Below, one piece after another: positions 1 through 9,481 of a stretch of DNA of 64,000 bases. Source of the stretch: Phocoenobacter atlanticus subsp. cyclopteri. Its GTDB lineage: Bacteria > Pseudomonadota > Gammaproteobacteria > Enterobacterales > Pasteurellaceae. The notes beneath the pieces are model-generated. The model was given only the letters and a program-made list of their open reading frames with translations. It had not been told where the DNA came from and did no database searches. Made by a program: the position numbers and the translations under genes. Every line of letters starts with the position of its first letter. The stretch's first letter is position 1. The stretch covers positions 620,001 through 684,000 of the forward strand of contig NZ_CP074346.1 of assembly GCF_018343795.1 (NCBI RefSeq). Direction: 5' to 3'.

Positions 1-1
1 T

Positions 2-1090
2 GCTTCTTTATTGGCTCATCTTGCGAGTCAATATACAGTTATTTTATCTAAAGAATATGCATTACAATTGAGTTCTGATGATAATTTAGCACAGCTAGAT
101 CAACTCCCTGTGGGTACAGGGGCATATAAATTACAAAGTTATGTACACAATGATTATGTTCGTTTACAAAGAAATGAGAGCTATTGGGGTAAAAAAGCGA
201 ATATTGAAAATATCATTATTGATTTTTCTACAAGTAGTACTGGACAAATGGCAAAGTTTTTAAATCAAGAATGTGATATTTCTGCTTTTCCTGAACCAAG
301 CCAACTTTCTTCTTTGCCTAAAGGGTATTTAGTGAATATTTTTGGGGCTAATTTATCATTTTTAGCGTTTAATAATCAAAGTATGAAAATGAATGATATT
401 AAACTGCGTCGAGAAATTGTACATTCTATTAATCGTGAAAGATTAGGAAAACAGTTATTTTATGGTTTAGCAGAGGTAGCAGATAATGTATTACCAACGG
501 CTCTTTTTCCTAATAGAAATGCAGATCACTATCCGTACTTCCCTAAAAATAATAAAGAAAAAATAAGAGAGTATTTAGAGCTTGTGCTTTGGGTACTTGA
601 TGAAAGACATGTTTATAATTTTCATTCTTTAAAAATGGCCGAGTTGATAAAATATGATTTAGAGAAAATAGGTATTAAGTTAAAAGTACGTCAGGTAAGT
701 AGAACTCTTTTAGTACAACAATTGGCAAAAAGAGAAGCTGACTATGATATGATTTTAACAGGCTGGCTTGCAAACAATTACGATCCTGATAATTTTTTAT
801 CTGCTATTTTAGGTTGCCGTTCTCAATTTTCGGTTACAAATTTAGCGAATTGGTGTAATGATGAGTTTGAATATTTACTCAATCAAGCTAGAATAAGTGA
901 AGATAATGATGAACGTATAAAGTTGTATAAAAAAATTGAGAAAATATTAAGAGAGGAATTACCTATATTACCATTACTTAATGCTAACCGTTTATTGGTC
1001 GTAAGTGATAAAGTAAGAAGTGTACAGATCAGTCCATTTGGTAAAGTAGATTTATCTAAAATCAAATTAATATCTCCAGTAAATAAATAG
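2..1090 (+). CDS. sapA: SapA, periplasmic peptide-binding protein of the Sap ABC transporter (5' end outside window)
   Basis: The reading frame is open from base 2 to the stop at 1088-1090, so this is the C-terminal ~362 residues of a longer solute-binding protein; signal peptide and N-lobe are off the edge. The text is typical of the SBP_bac_5 family: LPVGTGAYKL near the start, YWG after it, and a long second lobe ending in ELPILPLLNANRLLVVSDKV. It is followed after 8 bases by the permease genes sapB and sapC. In Haemophilus, SapA binds antimicrobial peptides and heme for import; that role is inherited from the family, not shown here. The assignment rests on both text and operon order. Confidence 0.9.
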   Translation, partial: ASLLAHLASQYTVILSKEYALQLSSDDNLAQLDQLPVGTGAYKLQSYVHNDYVRLQRNESYWGKKANIENIIIDFSTSSTGQMAKFLNQECDISAFPEPSQLSSLPKGYLVNIFGANLSFLAFNNQSMKMNDIKLRREIVHSINRERLGKQLFYGLAEVADNVLPTALFPNRNADHYPYFPKNNKEKIREYLELVLWVLDERHVYNFHSLKMAELIKYDLEKIGIKLKVRQVSRTLLVQQLAKREADYDMILTGWLANNYDPDNFLSAILGCRSQFSVTNLANWCNDEFEYLLNQARISEDNDERIKLYKKIEKILREELPILPLLNANRLLVVSDKVRSVQISPFGKVDLSKIKLISPVNK

Positions 1091-1098
1091 AGTTTGAT

Positions 1099-2061
1099 AT
1101 GTTATTCATTTTTATTCGTAAATTATTTTGGATTACAGTAACAGTTTTTATTCTTTCTATAATGAGTTACTCCATTTTATTAAAAGATCCGCTTAACTTA
1201 CTGATTTACGATGGCGGTATAAAGTCTTATTTTTATTATATTGTTTCTTTGTTAAGAGGAGATCTGGATATAAGTTATAATTCAGGTGAACCGTTATTTA
1301 ATCAAATATTAAGAGTGTTCCCAGCAACACTTTCGTTATGCTTTTCTGTGACTCTATTATCGTTACTTATAGGTATTCCACTGGGATTTTTGTCTGCTTA
1401 TAATTCAAACAATCTTGTGGGTAAAAGTCTATCTATTTTGGGTTCATTAAGTTTAGCTTTTCCTGTTTTTTGGTTAGCAATTATCTTACTTTATTATTCT
1501 TCTATAAATCAGTGGGAAATTGCAGCAGTGGGGGAGCTTAATCCAATTTATGAAATTCCAGTTGTGACCAATTTTAAGCTGGTAGATATATTTTTAGTTG
1601 ATGTACCTTATAAATTAAAAATAGCGCAGAGTTTATTACGTCATTTAGCTTTACCTACATTGATTTTGGTTATTCCTGCGATGTTAGAAGTAATGAGAAT
1701 GACTCAAGAACAAGCAATATATGTAATGAAGAAAGATTATGTTAAAGTTGCGAGAACAAAAGGATGGTCGGGGTTTAAAATATGGCGAATGCATATCGTT
1801 TGTAATGTACTACCTCCGATTATTCCAGCAATTGCACGTAATATTATTTTAATTTTTGCCTTTGCAATGTTAGTTGAGAATGTTGTAAGTTGGGGAGGAA
1901 TTGGGTATTGGTTAATTAATGCAGTATCAGTGCAAGACTATAATGCCATATCTGCAGGTATTATTGTTATTGGGTTATTTATATTAACAGTGGATGTATT
2001 AGCAAGTTTTATCACAACGCTATTAGATCCTTCGAATAAAAAAGATTGGTATGTTAAATAA
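1099..2061 (+). CDS. sapB: SapB, inner-membrane permease of the Sap peptide transporter
   Basis: 320 residues, the usual SapB length. An N-terminal membrane segment (about residues 7-27) is followed by a periplasmic stretch and the core transporter domain from about residue 70. The cytoplasmic EAA-type loop is visible as YVKVARTKGWSGFKIWRMH (about 214-232), where the ATPase docks. It pairs with SapC to form the channel. The gene starts 8 bases after sapA and its last 11 bases overlap the start of sapC, which indicates translational coupling. Confidence 0.9.
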   Translation: MLFIFIRKLFWITVTVFILSIMSYSILLKDPLNLLIYDGGIKSYFYYIVSLLRGDLDISYNSGEPLFNQILRVFPATLSLCFSVTLLSLLIGIPLGFLSAYNSNNLVGKSLSILGSLSLAFPVFWLAIILLYYSSINQWEIAAVGELNPIYEIPVVTNFKLVDIFLVDVPYKLKIAQSLLRHLALPTLILVIPAMLEVMRMTQEQAIYVMKKDYVKVARTKGWSGFKIWRMHIVCNVLPPIIPAIARNIILIFAFAMLVENVVSWGGIGYWLINAVSVQDYNAISAGIIVIGLFILTVDVLASFITTLLDPSNKKDWYVK

Positions 2062-2938
2062 AAATGTAGAACAATTTAGAGAATCTGCTTATATTTTGCA
2101 ATTTTTAAAAATTTTGCGAAAAGATATTGTTGCACTGATCAGTGTGTATTTTTTTGCACTTTTATTATTTTTAATATTTTTTGGTTATATTATTGCACCT
2201 TATTCAGCTCAACAGCAGTTTGTTGGTTTAGAATTAATGCCACCATCTTGGAGTGAGATTGGGCAAATTCAACACTTTTTTGGTACAGATGATCTCGGTC
2301 GTGATATTTTTAGTCGTATTCTATACGGTTTTTATTATACCGCAGGGGCTGCATTGGTTATTACCCTCGCTATTGCTATTGTTGGTGGCATTTTGGGTGT
2401 ATTAGCAGGAACAAAAACACACTCTTATTTTGTGATATTACACCATTTATTTGATACGTTTTTGGTTACGCCAACATTACTTATTGCAATTATCATCGCT
2501 ATTTTATTGGAAGCAAGTTTAGTCAATGCAATGATAGCGATTTTTTTAGCAATGTTGCCACAATTTATTCATAAAATTTATCTTGTTACGCAAAAAGAAT
2601 TAAAAAAAGAGTATGTGGTAACTTTATATTTAGATGGTGCAACACGATGGGATTTAGTGAAACAAGTGGTGTTACCTAATTTAACGCCTGTTGCGATAAA
2701 AGAGTTATCACATATTTTTGTTTTAGCAATTTTAGATATTAGTGCATTAAGCTTTATTTCATTAGGGGCACAATATCCAACCGCAGAATGGGGGGCGATG
2801 ATTAGAGATTCTATGGAATTGATTTATATTGCACCTTGGACAGTTTTTTTACCGGGAATTACTATTGTTATGGTGATTTTAATTGTAAGAATGTTAAGTA
2901 ATAGTATTATTCGTGTACTAGAAATGCATCGTTATTAG
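2051..2938 (+). CDS. sapC: SapC, second permease of the Sap peptide transporter
   Basis: 295 residues with about six hydrophobic segments. HFFGTDDLGRDIFSR (about residues 75-89) is the signature preceding the core of DppC/OppC/SapC-type permeases, and the docking loop reads LYLDGATRWDLVKQVVLPN (about 192-210). It overlaps sapB by 11 bases and is followed 19 bases later by sapD. Together SapB and SapC make the heterodimeric channel for peptides delivered by SapA. Confidence 0.9.
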   Translation: MLNKNVEQFRESAYILQFLKILRKDIVALISVYFFALLLFLIFFGYIIAPYSAQQQFVGLELMPPSWSEIGQIQHFFGTDDLGRDIFSRILYGFYYTAGAALVITLAIAIVGGILGVLAGTKTHSYFVILHHLFDTFLVTPTLLIAIIIAILLEASLVNAMIAIFLAMLPQFIHKIYLVTQKELKKEYVVTLYLDGATRWDLVKQVVLPNLTPVAIKELSHIFVLAILDISALSFISLGAQYPTAEWGAMIRDSMELIYIAPWTVFLPGITIVMVILIVRMLSNSIIRVLEMHRY

Positions 2939-2957
2939 AGTGTAAATTGGATATATT

Positions 2958-3986
2958 ATGGCATTATTAGACATTCGTCATTTAACTATTGATATTGACA
3001 CCGAAAATGGACGAGTAAGAATGATCGATAATATCAATCTTACTTTAGATAAAGGTGAAATTTGTGGATTAGTTGGAGAATCAGGCTCTGGAAAAAGTTT
3101 GATTGTCAAAGTTATTTGCGGAATGGAGAAAGAAAATTGGATAGTAAAAGCGGACCGATTTCGATTTGATAATATTGAATTGCTTAAACTTTCAGCCTAT
3201 CAACGTCGTAAATTGATTAAAGATGATATTTCGATGATTTTACAAAATCCTCATGCAAGTTTAGATCCAAGTAAAACGATTGGTAAACAACTTATTCAAA
3301 GTATTCGTTTTAATGGAAAATGGTGGAAATGGTTCGGTTGGAAAAAGAAAAAAACCATTGAATTATTACATCGAGTAGGAATTAAAGATCATCGAGATAT
3401 AATGGAAAGCTATCCAATTGAATTAACCAATGGTGAAGCACAAAAAGTAATGATCGCAATGGCGATTGCGAATAAACCAAGATTATTGGTTGCAGATGAA
3501 CCTACTAATATGATGGAAGCGACAACAGAACTGCAAATTTACCGCTTATTATCTAGTATGAATAAGAATTTAGGTACCTCTATTTTATTAGCAAGTAATG
3601 ATATTTTAGGCATACATAAGTGGGTGGATTCGTTTAATATATTATATTGTGGGCAAAATATTGAAATTGGAAGTAAAGATAAAATAATGGAAAATCCTTA
3701 TCATCCCTATACTTCAGCATTGCTTTATAGTGTACCTGATTTTTCTTTACCAAGACCATTTAAAGAGAAATTAAAAACACTAAGTGGTGCAACTCCAACA
3801 TTAAGCCATATTTATAAAGGATGTCGTTTAGGACGACGTTGTCCTTTTGCTCAAAAGAAATGTATTACTAAACCACCTTTATATCGAGTGAAGCAACGAG
3901 AGTTTGCGTGTTATTATCCATTAAATTACTCAGGATATAATCGTTTGAAAACAACAGATAAAACTCCGATACTACTTGAAAGTTAA
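2958..3986 (+). CDS. sapD: SapD, ATPase subunit of the Sap peptide transporter
   Basis: 342 residues. Walker A GESGSGKS is at 40-47. The signature region reads LTNGEAQKVMIA instead of LSGGQ, resembling the degenerate LTEGE form I recall for enterobacterial SapD. Walker B is LLVADEPT. The switch (H-loop) position reads ASNDI with Asn214 where most ABC ATPases have His. The C-terminal tail CRLGRRCPFAQKKC is the cysteine-rich oligopeptide-ABC extension. The next gene is lolA, so the partner ATPase SapF usually encoded here is missing from this locus. A degenerate SapD would normally need a catalytically sound partner. Confidence 0.9.
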   Translation: MALLDIRHLTIDIDTENGRVRMIDNINLTLDKGEICGLVGESGSGKSLIVKVICGMEKENWIVKADRFRFDNIELLKLSAYQRRKLIKDDISMILQNPHASLDPSKTIGKQLIQSIRFNGKWWKWFGWKKKKTIELLHRVGIKDHRDIMESYPIELTNGEAQKVMIAMAIANKPRLLVADEPTNMMEATTELQIYRLLSSMNKNLGTSILLASNDILGIHKWVDSFNILYCGQNIEIGSKDKIMENPYHPYTSALLYSVPDFSLPRPFKEKLKTLSGATPTLSHIYKGCRLGRRCPFAQKKCITKPPLYRVKQREFACYYPLNYSGYNRLKTTDKTPILLES

Positions 3987-4055
3987 AGTCATTTTGAACT
4001 ATTGTCTTGCTAAAGGTTCAAAAAAGTATCTGATAGATCAAAAAGGAATAAAAAA

Positions 4056-4682
4056 TTGAATAAAAAATTAATTAAAATAGCCATTACTGTACTATTTAGT
4101 TTTATTGCTATAAATACTTGGGCAAATACACCAGCAGTATTAGAGTTACAAAAACGATTAAGCTTATCTTCACAATATAGTGCTGAATTTACTCAAATTG
4201 TACGTTCAATGAAAGGGAAAGTTGTACAAGAAGGGAGTGGAAAACTTCAAATTAAACAGCCAAATTTATTTAGAATGGATACAATGAAACCTCAAGAAAA
4301 CAGAATTATTTCAGATGGCAAAAATCTCTGGTTTTATGATCCTTTTGTTGCTCAAGTGACAGTAAATAGAATAGAAGATGTTATCAATAATACACCTTTT
4401 ATTTTGTTAACGAGTAATGACCCAAATAATTGGAAACAATATGATATTAAACAAAATTCAGATACATTTGTATTAAAACCGAAATCTAAAAAGAGTACGA
4501 TCCAGCAGTTTGATATCAGAATTGATCCTTATGGATTATTAAAAGGATTTAGTACTATTGAAAAAAATGGTCAAAGTAATCTTTATATGTTAAAAAATAT
4601 TTCGACCAATAATATTAAAGCGGATCAATTTAAATTTAAAGTGCCAAAGGGCGTGGAAGTTGATGATCAACGCACAAAATAG
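4056..4682 (+). CDS. lolA: LolA, periplasmic lipoprotein carrier
   Basis: 208 residues. LolA accepts lipoproteins from the LolCDE complex in the inner membrane and passes them to LolB at the outer membrane. A Sec signal peptide (about residues 1-23, ending TWA) precedes the mature sequence [35 protein letters not shown] and [13 protein letters not shown] are characteristic family segments. The start is TTG at 4056, preceded by an AAGGAA ribosome-binding site; no ATG in a suitable place keeps the signal peptide intact. It lies 69 bases after sapD and is probably transcribed separately. Confidence 0.9.
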   Translation: MNKKLIKIAITVLFSFIAINTWANTPAVLELQKRLSLSSQYSAEFTQIVRSMKGKVVQEGSGKLQIKQPNLFRMDTMKPQENRIISDGKNLWFYDPFVAQVTVNRIEDVINNTPFILLTSNDPNNWKQYDIKQNSDTFVLKPKSKKSTIQQFDIRIDPYGLLKGFSTIEKNGQSNLYMLKNISTNNIKADQFKFKVPKGVEVDDQRTK

Positions 4683-4693
4683 TAAGTATTTTT

Positions 4694-4736
4694 TAGCGGT
4701 AAGATGTTGTAAATTTTTTGCAATATCTTACCGCTA
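4694..4736. repeat. Inverted pair of uptake-sequence cores forming a hairpin
   Basis: TAGCGGTAAGATGTTG (4694-4709) and CAATATCTTACCGCTA (4721-4736) are reverse complements except for one G-T position, around an 11-base AT-rich loop. Each arm carries the AGCGGT core of the A. pleuropneumoniae-type DNA uptake sequence. The hairpin sits between lolA and trpR. There is no T-run on either side, so if it terminates transcription it is not a canonical terminator. Confidence 0.75.
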
Positions 4737-4757
4737 TCAATAATGATAGGTAATAGT

Positions 4758-5066
4758 ATGAAATCGCTTCAAAATCCACGAGATAAAAAGGAATGGCAAC
4801 AATTTATTTCACTATTAGAACAAGCTGCTTTAGAAAATAAAGCAGAAGAGTTACTCTCAATGTTACTTACTGCAGATGAGCGAAGTTCGTTAGGATTACG
4901 CGTACAAATAGTACGCCTTTTGCTCGATCAAGATAGATCTCAACGTGAAATACAACAAATATTAAATACAAGCATTGCAACAGTCACCAGAGGCTCAAAT
5001 ATGTTAAAAACAATTGAGCCAGAAATGTTAGAATGGATAAATAAAAAACTTAATGATAGTCGGTAA
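4758..5066 (+). CDS. trpR: TrpR, tryptophan-responsive transcriptional repressor
   Basis: 102 residues from this start. TrpR binds operators of tryptophan and aromatic biosynthesis genes when loaded with L-tryptophan. LLTADERSSLGLRVQIVRLLL and the helix-turn-helix SQREIQQILNTSIATVTRGSN are diagnostic. I chose ATG 4758 because an AGG lies 7 bases upstream; an in-frame ATG at 4743 gives 107 residues but has no ribosome-binding site and abuts the hairpin. The gene's last 14 bases overlap mtgA, a pairing also known in H. influenzae. Confidence 0.9.
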   Translation: MKSLQNPRDKKEWQQFISLLEQAALENKAEELLSMLLTADERSSLGLRVQIVRLLLDQDRSQREIQQILNTSIATVTRGSNMLKTIEPEMLEWINKKLNDSR

Positions 5067-5808
5067 AATTGAAAAAATATTGTGTGCATTATTGCGTTTT
5101 TTTCTTCCGATCAACGTTCGTTCAATAAAAGGTGCGTTATGGTTTTTGATTAGCCGATTTAGCGTATTCTTTCTTACATTAATAATATTTTTTTCCATTG
5201 TTCCAGTGCCTTATTCTGCTTATATGATTGAGAAAAAAGTAACTTCGTTATGGGATAATAAAACATATAATATTCAGTATCAGTGGGTCAATCTTGAGAA
5301 TATTGCTTGGCAAATGCAAATGGCAGCCATTGCTTCAGAAGATCAGCGGTTTAAAGAGCATTATGGGATTGATTTTAATGCTATTCAATCAGCATTAAAT
5401 CATAATCAACAATCTCAAAAAATACGAGGAGCTTCAACAATATCCCAACAAATGGTTAAAAATTTATTTCTGTGGTCTGATCGTTCTTGGATTAGAAAAG
5501 CGATGGAAATCCCTTTAACTTTTGGGGTTGAAGCAATATGGGATAAAAGAAGAATTTTAGAAGTGTATTTAAATATTGCAGAGTTTGGTAACGGTATTTT
5601 TGGCGTAGAAGCTGCATCATTACGTTTTTTTAAGAAGCACGCTAATCAATTAAATATAAAGGAAGCAACATTACTTGCCGCATCATTACCCAATCCGCAT
5701 ATATTTAAAGTAAATAAACCAGGGAAAATAATGCGTAAAAAACAACGCTGGATTATAAAACAAATTCGTAATTTAGGTGCAACAGAGTATTTAAATCAGT
5801 TAAAATAA
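5053..5808 (+). CDS. mtgA: MtgA, monofunctional peptidoglycan glycosyltransferase
   Basis: 251 residues. The enzyme polymerises lipid II into glycan strands at the inner-membrane outer face. One membrane anchor (about residues 30-55) precedes a GT51 domain with the catalytic-Glu motif ASEDQRFKEHYGIDF (about 95-109), then RGASTISQQMVKNLFLW and RRILEVYLNIAEFGNGIFGVEAAS split across the standard GT51 blocks. There is no transpeptidase domain, which separates it from PBP1. It overlaps trpR by 14 bases and is co-transcribed with it. Confidence 0.93.
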   Translation: MIVGKIEKILCALLRFFLPINVRSIKGALWFLISRFSVFFLTLIIFFSIVPVPYSAYMIEKKVTSLWDNKTYNIQYQWVNLENIAWQMQMAAIASEDQRFKEHYGIDFNAIQSALNHNQQSQKIRGASTISQQMVKNLFLWSDRSWIRKAMEIPLTFGVEAIWDKRRILEVYLNIAEFGNGIFGVEAASLRFFKKHANQLNIKEATLLAASLPNPHIFKVNKPGKIMRKKQRWIIKQIRNLGATEYLNQLK

Positions 5809-5867
5809 CTATATGATATTAAATATAAAGGTTATAATACTTTCGGAAATATATTAAGAGAAAAAAG

Positions 5868-6902
5868 ATGATAAAGAAAATATTACAAGCAATAGGATTT
5901 GGTCTCTTTTGTGCCGCTTTAATTGTATTTGTAGCGCCTTACGTTAATAATCAATTAGCTTTAAATAAAGCTTCCTCTATTGTGAGTTATCACAATGCCG
6001 TCAAGATAGCCGCACCAGCAGTGGTGAATGTGTATAATCAATCTTTTGATCTTGCTTCTGGAAATAATGGATTACAAATAAGTAATTTAGGATCTGGTGT
6101 AATAATGACTGCATCAGGATATATTTTAACCAATAAGCATGTTATAGAAGATGCCGATCAAATTTTAGTAGCATTACAATCTCGCGAAGTATTTAGTGCC
6201 AAATTAGTTGGTTCTGATGCTTTAACGGATCTTGCTGTACTTAAGATTGAAGCGAAAAATCTCCCATTTATTCCTCAAAATGCTAAACGACCTATTCGTG
6301 TTGGTGATGTTGTTTTAGCTATTGGTAATCCTTTTAATTTAGGACAAAGTATTACGCAAGGTATTATTAGTGGTATTGAGCGAAATGCGTTATCAGAAGG
6401 ACGAAGACAGAATTTTATTCAAATTGATGCGTCAATTAATAAAGGAAATTCAGGAGGAGCATTAATTAATACAGCAGGAGAGTTGATAGGTATTAATACA
6501 CTAAGTTTAGGTAAAAATACTATTGATATAGCAGAAGGATTAAATTTTGCTATTCCTATTACTTTAGCCAACAAAATAATGACAAAAATTATTCGTGATG
6601 GACGTGTAATTCGAGGCTATTTTGGTGTAGGGACAGAATTATTTTACTCCGCAAAACAACTTGGTGTTGCAGAACGGGGTGTTGTTGTAACATCGGTATT
6701 TGAAAATGGTCCCGCCGCAAGAGGTGGGGTTGAGCCAAATGATATAATTTTACGTATTGGTCACATTGAAGCAGAATTTCCCCGTCAAATGATGGAAGAA
6801 ATTGCTGAAATAAAACCAGGAACCAAAGTTGATGTATTAGTATTAAGACAAGGAAAAGAAAAATTATTACAGGTCACTATTGGTGAGTTTCCAGAATCTT
6901 AA
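5868..6902 (+). CDS. degS: DegS, membrane-anchored site-1 protease of the sigma-E pathway
   Basis: 344 residues. DegS senses unfolded outer-membrane proteins through its PDZ domain and makes the first cut in RseA, releasing sigma-E; rpoE-rseA lies at 58-59 kb of this window. An N-terminal signal anchor (about 5-25) precedes a trypsin-like domain with His91 (TNKHVI), Asp121 (TDLAVLKI) and Ser195 (KGNSGGAL). A single PDZ domain fills the last ~95 residues, whereas DegP/DegQ have two. Promoter-like TATAAT lies just upstream of the ATG. Confidence 0.92.
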   Translation: MIKKILQAIGFGLFCAALIVFVAPYVNNQLALNKASSIVSYHNAVKIAAPAVVNVYNQSFDLASGNNGLQISNLGSGVIMTASGYILTNKHVIEDADQILVALQSREVFSAKLVGSDALTDLAVLKIEAKNLPFIPQNAKRPIRVGDVVLAIGNPFNLGQSITQGIISGIERNALSEGRRQNFIQIDASINKGNSGGALINTAGELIGINTLSLGKNTIDIAEGLNFAIPITLANKIMTKIIRDGRVIRGYFGVGTELFYSAKQLGVAERGVVVTSVFENGPAARGGVEPNDIILRIGHIEAEFPRQMMEEIAEIKPGTKVDVLVLRQGKEKLLQVTIGEFPES

Positions 6903-6943
6903 TAGCGGTTACATTTCGATAAAAATTTACAAAATTAGGATAA

Positions 6944-7621
6944 ATGATGAAAAATATAGTAATTACTGTTGATGGACCAAGTGGAGCAGGTAAAGGTACG
7001 CTTTGTTATGCACTGGCTAATCAATTAAAGTTTGATTTATTAGATTCTGGTGCAGTGTATCGTATATTAGCGTTGGCTGCAGTGAAAAAAAATATTATGT
7101 TTGATAATGAATATATACTGGCTGAATTAGCTACGGGATTAGATATTCAATTTATACCTCGCAATGGAGAAGTTGTTGTTATTTTAAATGGAGAAGATGT
7201 GGGTGATCAAATTCGTAGTGCAGAAGCGGGTCAAAATGCGTCAAAAGTAGCTGCATATCCAAAAGTTCGTCAAGCATTATTACAACGTCAGCGTGATTTT
7301 AGTACTGAAAAAGGCTTAATTGCCGATGGACGAGATATGGGAACAGTAGTTTTTCCCAATGCACAAGTGAAGCTATTTTTAGATGCGAGTGCCGAAGAAC
7401 GTGCAAAAAGACGTGTTAATCAGTTGCAAAGTAAAGGATTTAATGCTAATTTTGACAAAATTTTAGCTGAAATTAAAGAACGAGATGATCGTGATCGCAA
7501 TAGAGCGGTTGCTCCTCTTGTTCCTGCTACTGATGCCTTATTATTAGACTCTACAAATTTATCTATTGAAGAAGTTATTAAACAAGCATTGGATTATATT
7601 CAAAAAGCAGTTAAAATATAA
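6944..7621 (+). CDS. cmk: Cmk, cytidylate kinase
   Basis: 225 residues. It phosphorylates CMP and dCMP with ATP. The P-loop GPSGAGKGT lies at residues 11-19, followed by [10 protein letters not shown] and the long NMP-binding insert of the bacterial family; [12 protein letters not shown] and [11 protein letters not shown] complete the active site. It precedes rpsA by 127 bases, the same cmk-rpsA-ihfB order as in enterobacteria. A copy of the uptake sequence with its AT-rich arm occupies the gap upstream (6903-6935). Confidence 0.94.
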   Translation: MMKNIVITVDGPSGAGKGTLCYALANQLKFDLLDSGAVYRILALAAVKKNIMFDNEYILAELATGLDIQFIPRNGEVVVILNGEDVGDQIRSAEAGQNASKVAAYPKVRQALLQRQRDFSTEKGLIADGRDMGTVVFPNAQVKLFLDASAEERAKRRVNQLQSKGFNANFDKILAEIKERDDRDRNRAVAPLVPATDALLLDSTNLSIEEVIKQALDYIQKAVKI

Positions 7622-7666
7622 TGTCTTTTCTATAAAATATATAGATTTGATTTAAACTTTATTCGT

Positions 7667-7695
7667 TTGACAATGGATTGTCGAACTTTTGTTAT
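7667..7695 (+). promoter_or_regulatory. Probable sigma-70 promoter of rpsA with a palindromic spacer
   Basis: TTGACA (7667-7672) and TGTTAT (7690-7695) are separated by 17 bases, placing a start near 7702 and a leader of about 45 bases before rpsA. The spacer holds the near-perfect inverted repeat GACAATGGATTGTC (7669-7682), which could be an operator or chance. Confidence 0.55.
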
Positions 7696-7748
7696 TAACC
7701 CCATTAAGCAGGATGCAAAATGGATGTTTTATTTAAGAAGATTTTATT

Positions 7749-9419
7749 ATGACTCAATCTTTCGCTCAATTATTTGAAGAATCACTACAAGCTGGAACAG
7801 AACCTAAATTAGGTGATGTGGTAAAAGGAACAGTTGTTGCTATCCAAAAAGGCTTTATTTTAGTAGATGCTGGTTTAAAATCAGAATCTGCCGTCCCTGC
7901 TGAAGAATTTATTAACGCTCAAGGTGAATTAGAAGTTCAAGTTGGTGATGAAGTTGATGTAGTACTTAAAGCGGTAGAAGATGGCAACGGTGAGACTATC
8001 GTTTCTCGTGGCGATGCTAAACGCAATGAAGCATGGACTGCATTAGAAAAAGCTTTTGAAGCACAAGAATCTGTGACTGGCTTAGTTAACGGTAAAGTTA
8101 AAGGTGGTTTCACTGTTGAGCTAGACGGTGTTCGTGCATTCTTACCTGGTTCATTAGTTGATGTTCGTCCAGTACGTGACATTAACCTTGAAGGTCAAGA
8201 ATTAGAATTAAAAGTAATTAAACTCGATCAAAAACGTAATAACGTTGTTGTATCTCGTCGTGCTGTACTTGAATCTGTAAGCAGTGCTGACCGTGAAGCG
8301 GTATTAGCAAGCTTAGAAGAAGGTGCTGAAGTTAAAGGTACTATCAAAAACTTAACTGATTACGGTGCATTCGTTGACTTAGGTGGAGTTGATGGTTTAT
8401 TACATATCACAGATATGGCATGGAAACGTGTTAAACATCCAAGTGAAGTAGTAAACGTTGGTGATGAAGTTACTGTTAAAGTATTAAAATTTGAGAAAGA
8501 GCGTACTCGTGTATCTTTAGGCTTAAAACAATTAGGTCAAGATCCTTGGGTTGCTATTGCTGAAAATCACCCAGTAAACAGCAGATTAACAGGTAAAGTA
8601 ACTAACTTAACTGATTATGGCTGTTTCGTTGAAATTTTAGATGGTGTTGAAGGTTTAGTTCACGTTTCAGAAATGGATTGGACAAACAAAAACATCCACC
8701 CTTCTAAAGTCGTAAGCGTTGGCGATACTGTTGAAGTAATGGTACTTGAAGTTGATGAAGAACGTCGTCGTATTTCATTAGGTTTAAAACAATGTAAAGC
8801 TAATCCTTGGGATCATTTTGCTGAAACTCACGCTAAAAATGATAAAGTTTCAGGAAAAATCAAATCTATCACAGATTTCGGTATCTTTATCGGTCTTGAA
8901 GGTGGTATTGATGGACTTGTTCATTTATCTGATATTTCTTGGAATGTTTCAGGTGAAGAAGCGGTTCGTAACTACAAGAAAGGTGATGAAGTTGAAGCCG
9001 TTGTATTACAAGTAGATGCAATTAAAGAACGTATCTCTTTAGGTATTAAACAGCTAGAATCTGATCCGTTTACAAACTTCCTTGATACTAACAAGCGTGG
9101 TGCTATCGTTAAAGGTACTGTGGTTGAGGTTGATGTAAAAGGTGTTAAAGTTGAATTAGCAGGTGGTGTTGAAGCCTATATTCGTGCAGCAGAAGCAACA
9201 AATGAAAAAGTGGAAGACATCACAACAGTAATTAGTGTTGGTGATGAACTTGAAGCTAAATTTACAGGTGTTGATCGTAAAGCTCGTATTATTAATCTTT
9301 CTGTTCGTGCTAAAAATGAAGCTGAAGAATCAGCAGCATTAGCAAAAGTAAACAAACAAGAAACTGTTGAAGTTCCTAATGCGTTTGCAGAAGCATTTGC
9401 CGCAGCAAAAAGTGAATAA
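7749..9419 (+). CDS. rpsA: 30S ribosomal protein S1
   Basis: 556 residues, the full six-domain form. S1 brings mRNAs with structured or weak leaders to the ribosome. Repeated S1 (OB-fold) domains are visible through recurrent motifs: [20 protein letters not shown], then the G-x-I/V-x-N/S-(L/I)-TDYGxF and [22 protein letters not shown] series, and RRISLGLKQ-type ends. A good promoter precedes it and a 12-bp hairpin follows it, leaving ihfB partly on read-through. Confidence 0.96.
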   Translation: MTQSFAQLFEESLQAGTEPKLGDVVKGTVVAIQKGFILVDAGLKSESAVPAEEFINAQGELEVQVGDEVDVVLKAVEDGNGETIVSRGDAKRNEAWTALEKAFEAQESVTGLVNGKVKGGFTVELDGVRAFLPGSLVDVRPVRDINLEGQELELKVIKLDQKRNNVVVSRRAVLESVSSADREAVLASLEEGAEVKGTIKNLTDYGAFVDLGGVDGLLHITDMAWKRVKHPSEVVNVGDEVTVKVLKFEKERTRVSLGLKQLGQDPWVAIAENHPVNSRLTGKVTNLTDYGCFVEILDGVEGLVHVSEMDWTNKNIHPSKVVSVGDTVEVMVLEVDEERRRISLGLKQCKANPWDHFAETHAKNDKVSGKIKSITDFGIFIGLEGGIDGLVHLSDISWNVSGEEAVRNYKKGDEVEAVVLQVDAIKERISLGIKQLESDPFTNFLDTNKRGAIVKGTVVEVDVKGVKVELAGGVEAYIRAAEATNEKVEDITTVISVGDELEAKFTGVDRKARIINLSVRAKNEAEESAALAKVNKQETVEVPNAFAEAFAAAKSE

Positions 9420-9431
9420 TTAATTCATATA

Positions 9432-9459
9432 AACGGATACATAATTGTATGTATCCGTT
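9432..9459 (+). terminator. Hairpin between rpsA and ihfB
   Basis: AACGGATACATA (9432-9443) and TATGTATCCGTT (9448-9459) form a perfect 12-bp stem with a 4-base loop. The following ATTCCTT is only weakly T-rich, so partial termination (attenuation) before ihfB is likelier than a full stop. Confidence 0.6.
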
Positions 9460-9481
9460 ATTCCTTGTGAGGAGATAAATT

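Noticed and set aside
3992-4023. TTTTGAAC...GTTCAAAA inverted repeat between sapD and lolA as a terminator
   Set aside because: Only 8-bp AT-rich arms, 16-base loop and no T-run; chance is likely in this composition.
7937-8182. Minus-strand 81-residue frame inside rpsA
   Set aside because: Lies wholly in a highly conserved gene on the other strand, low-complexity Ser/Thr text, no ribosome-binding site.
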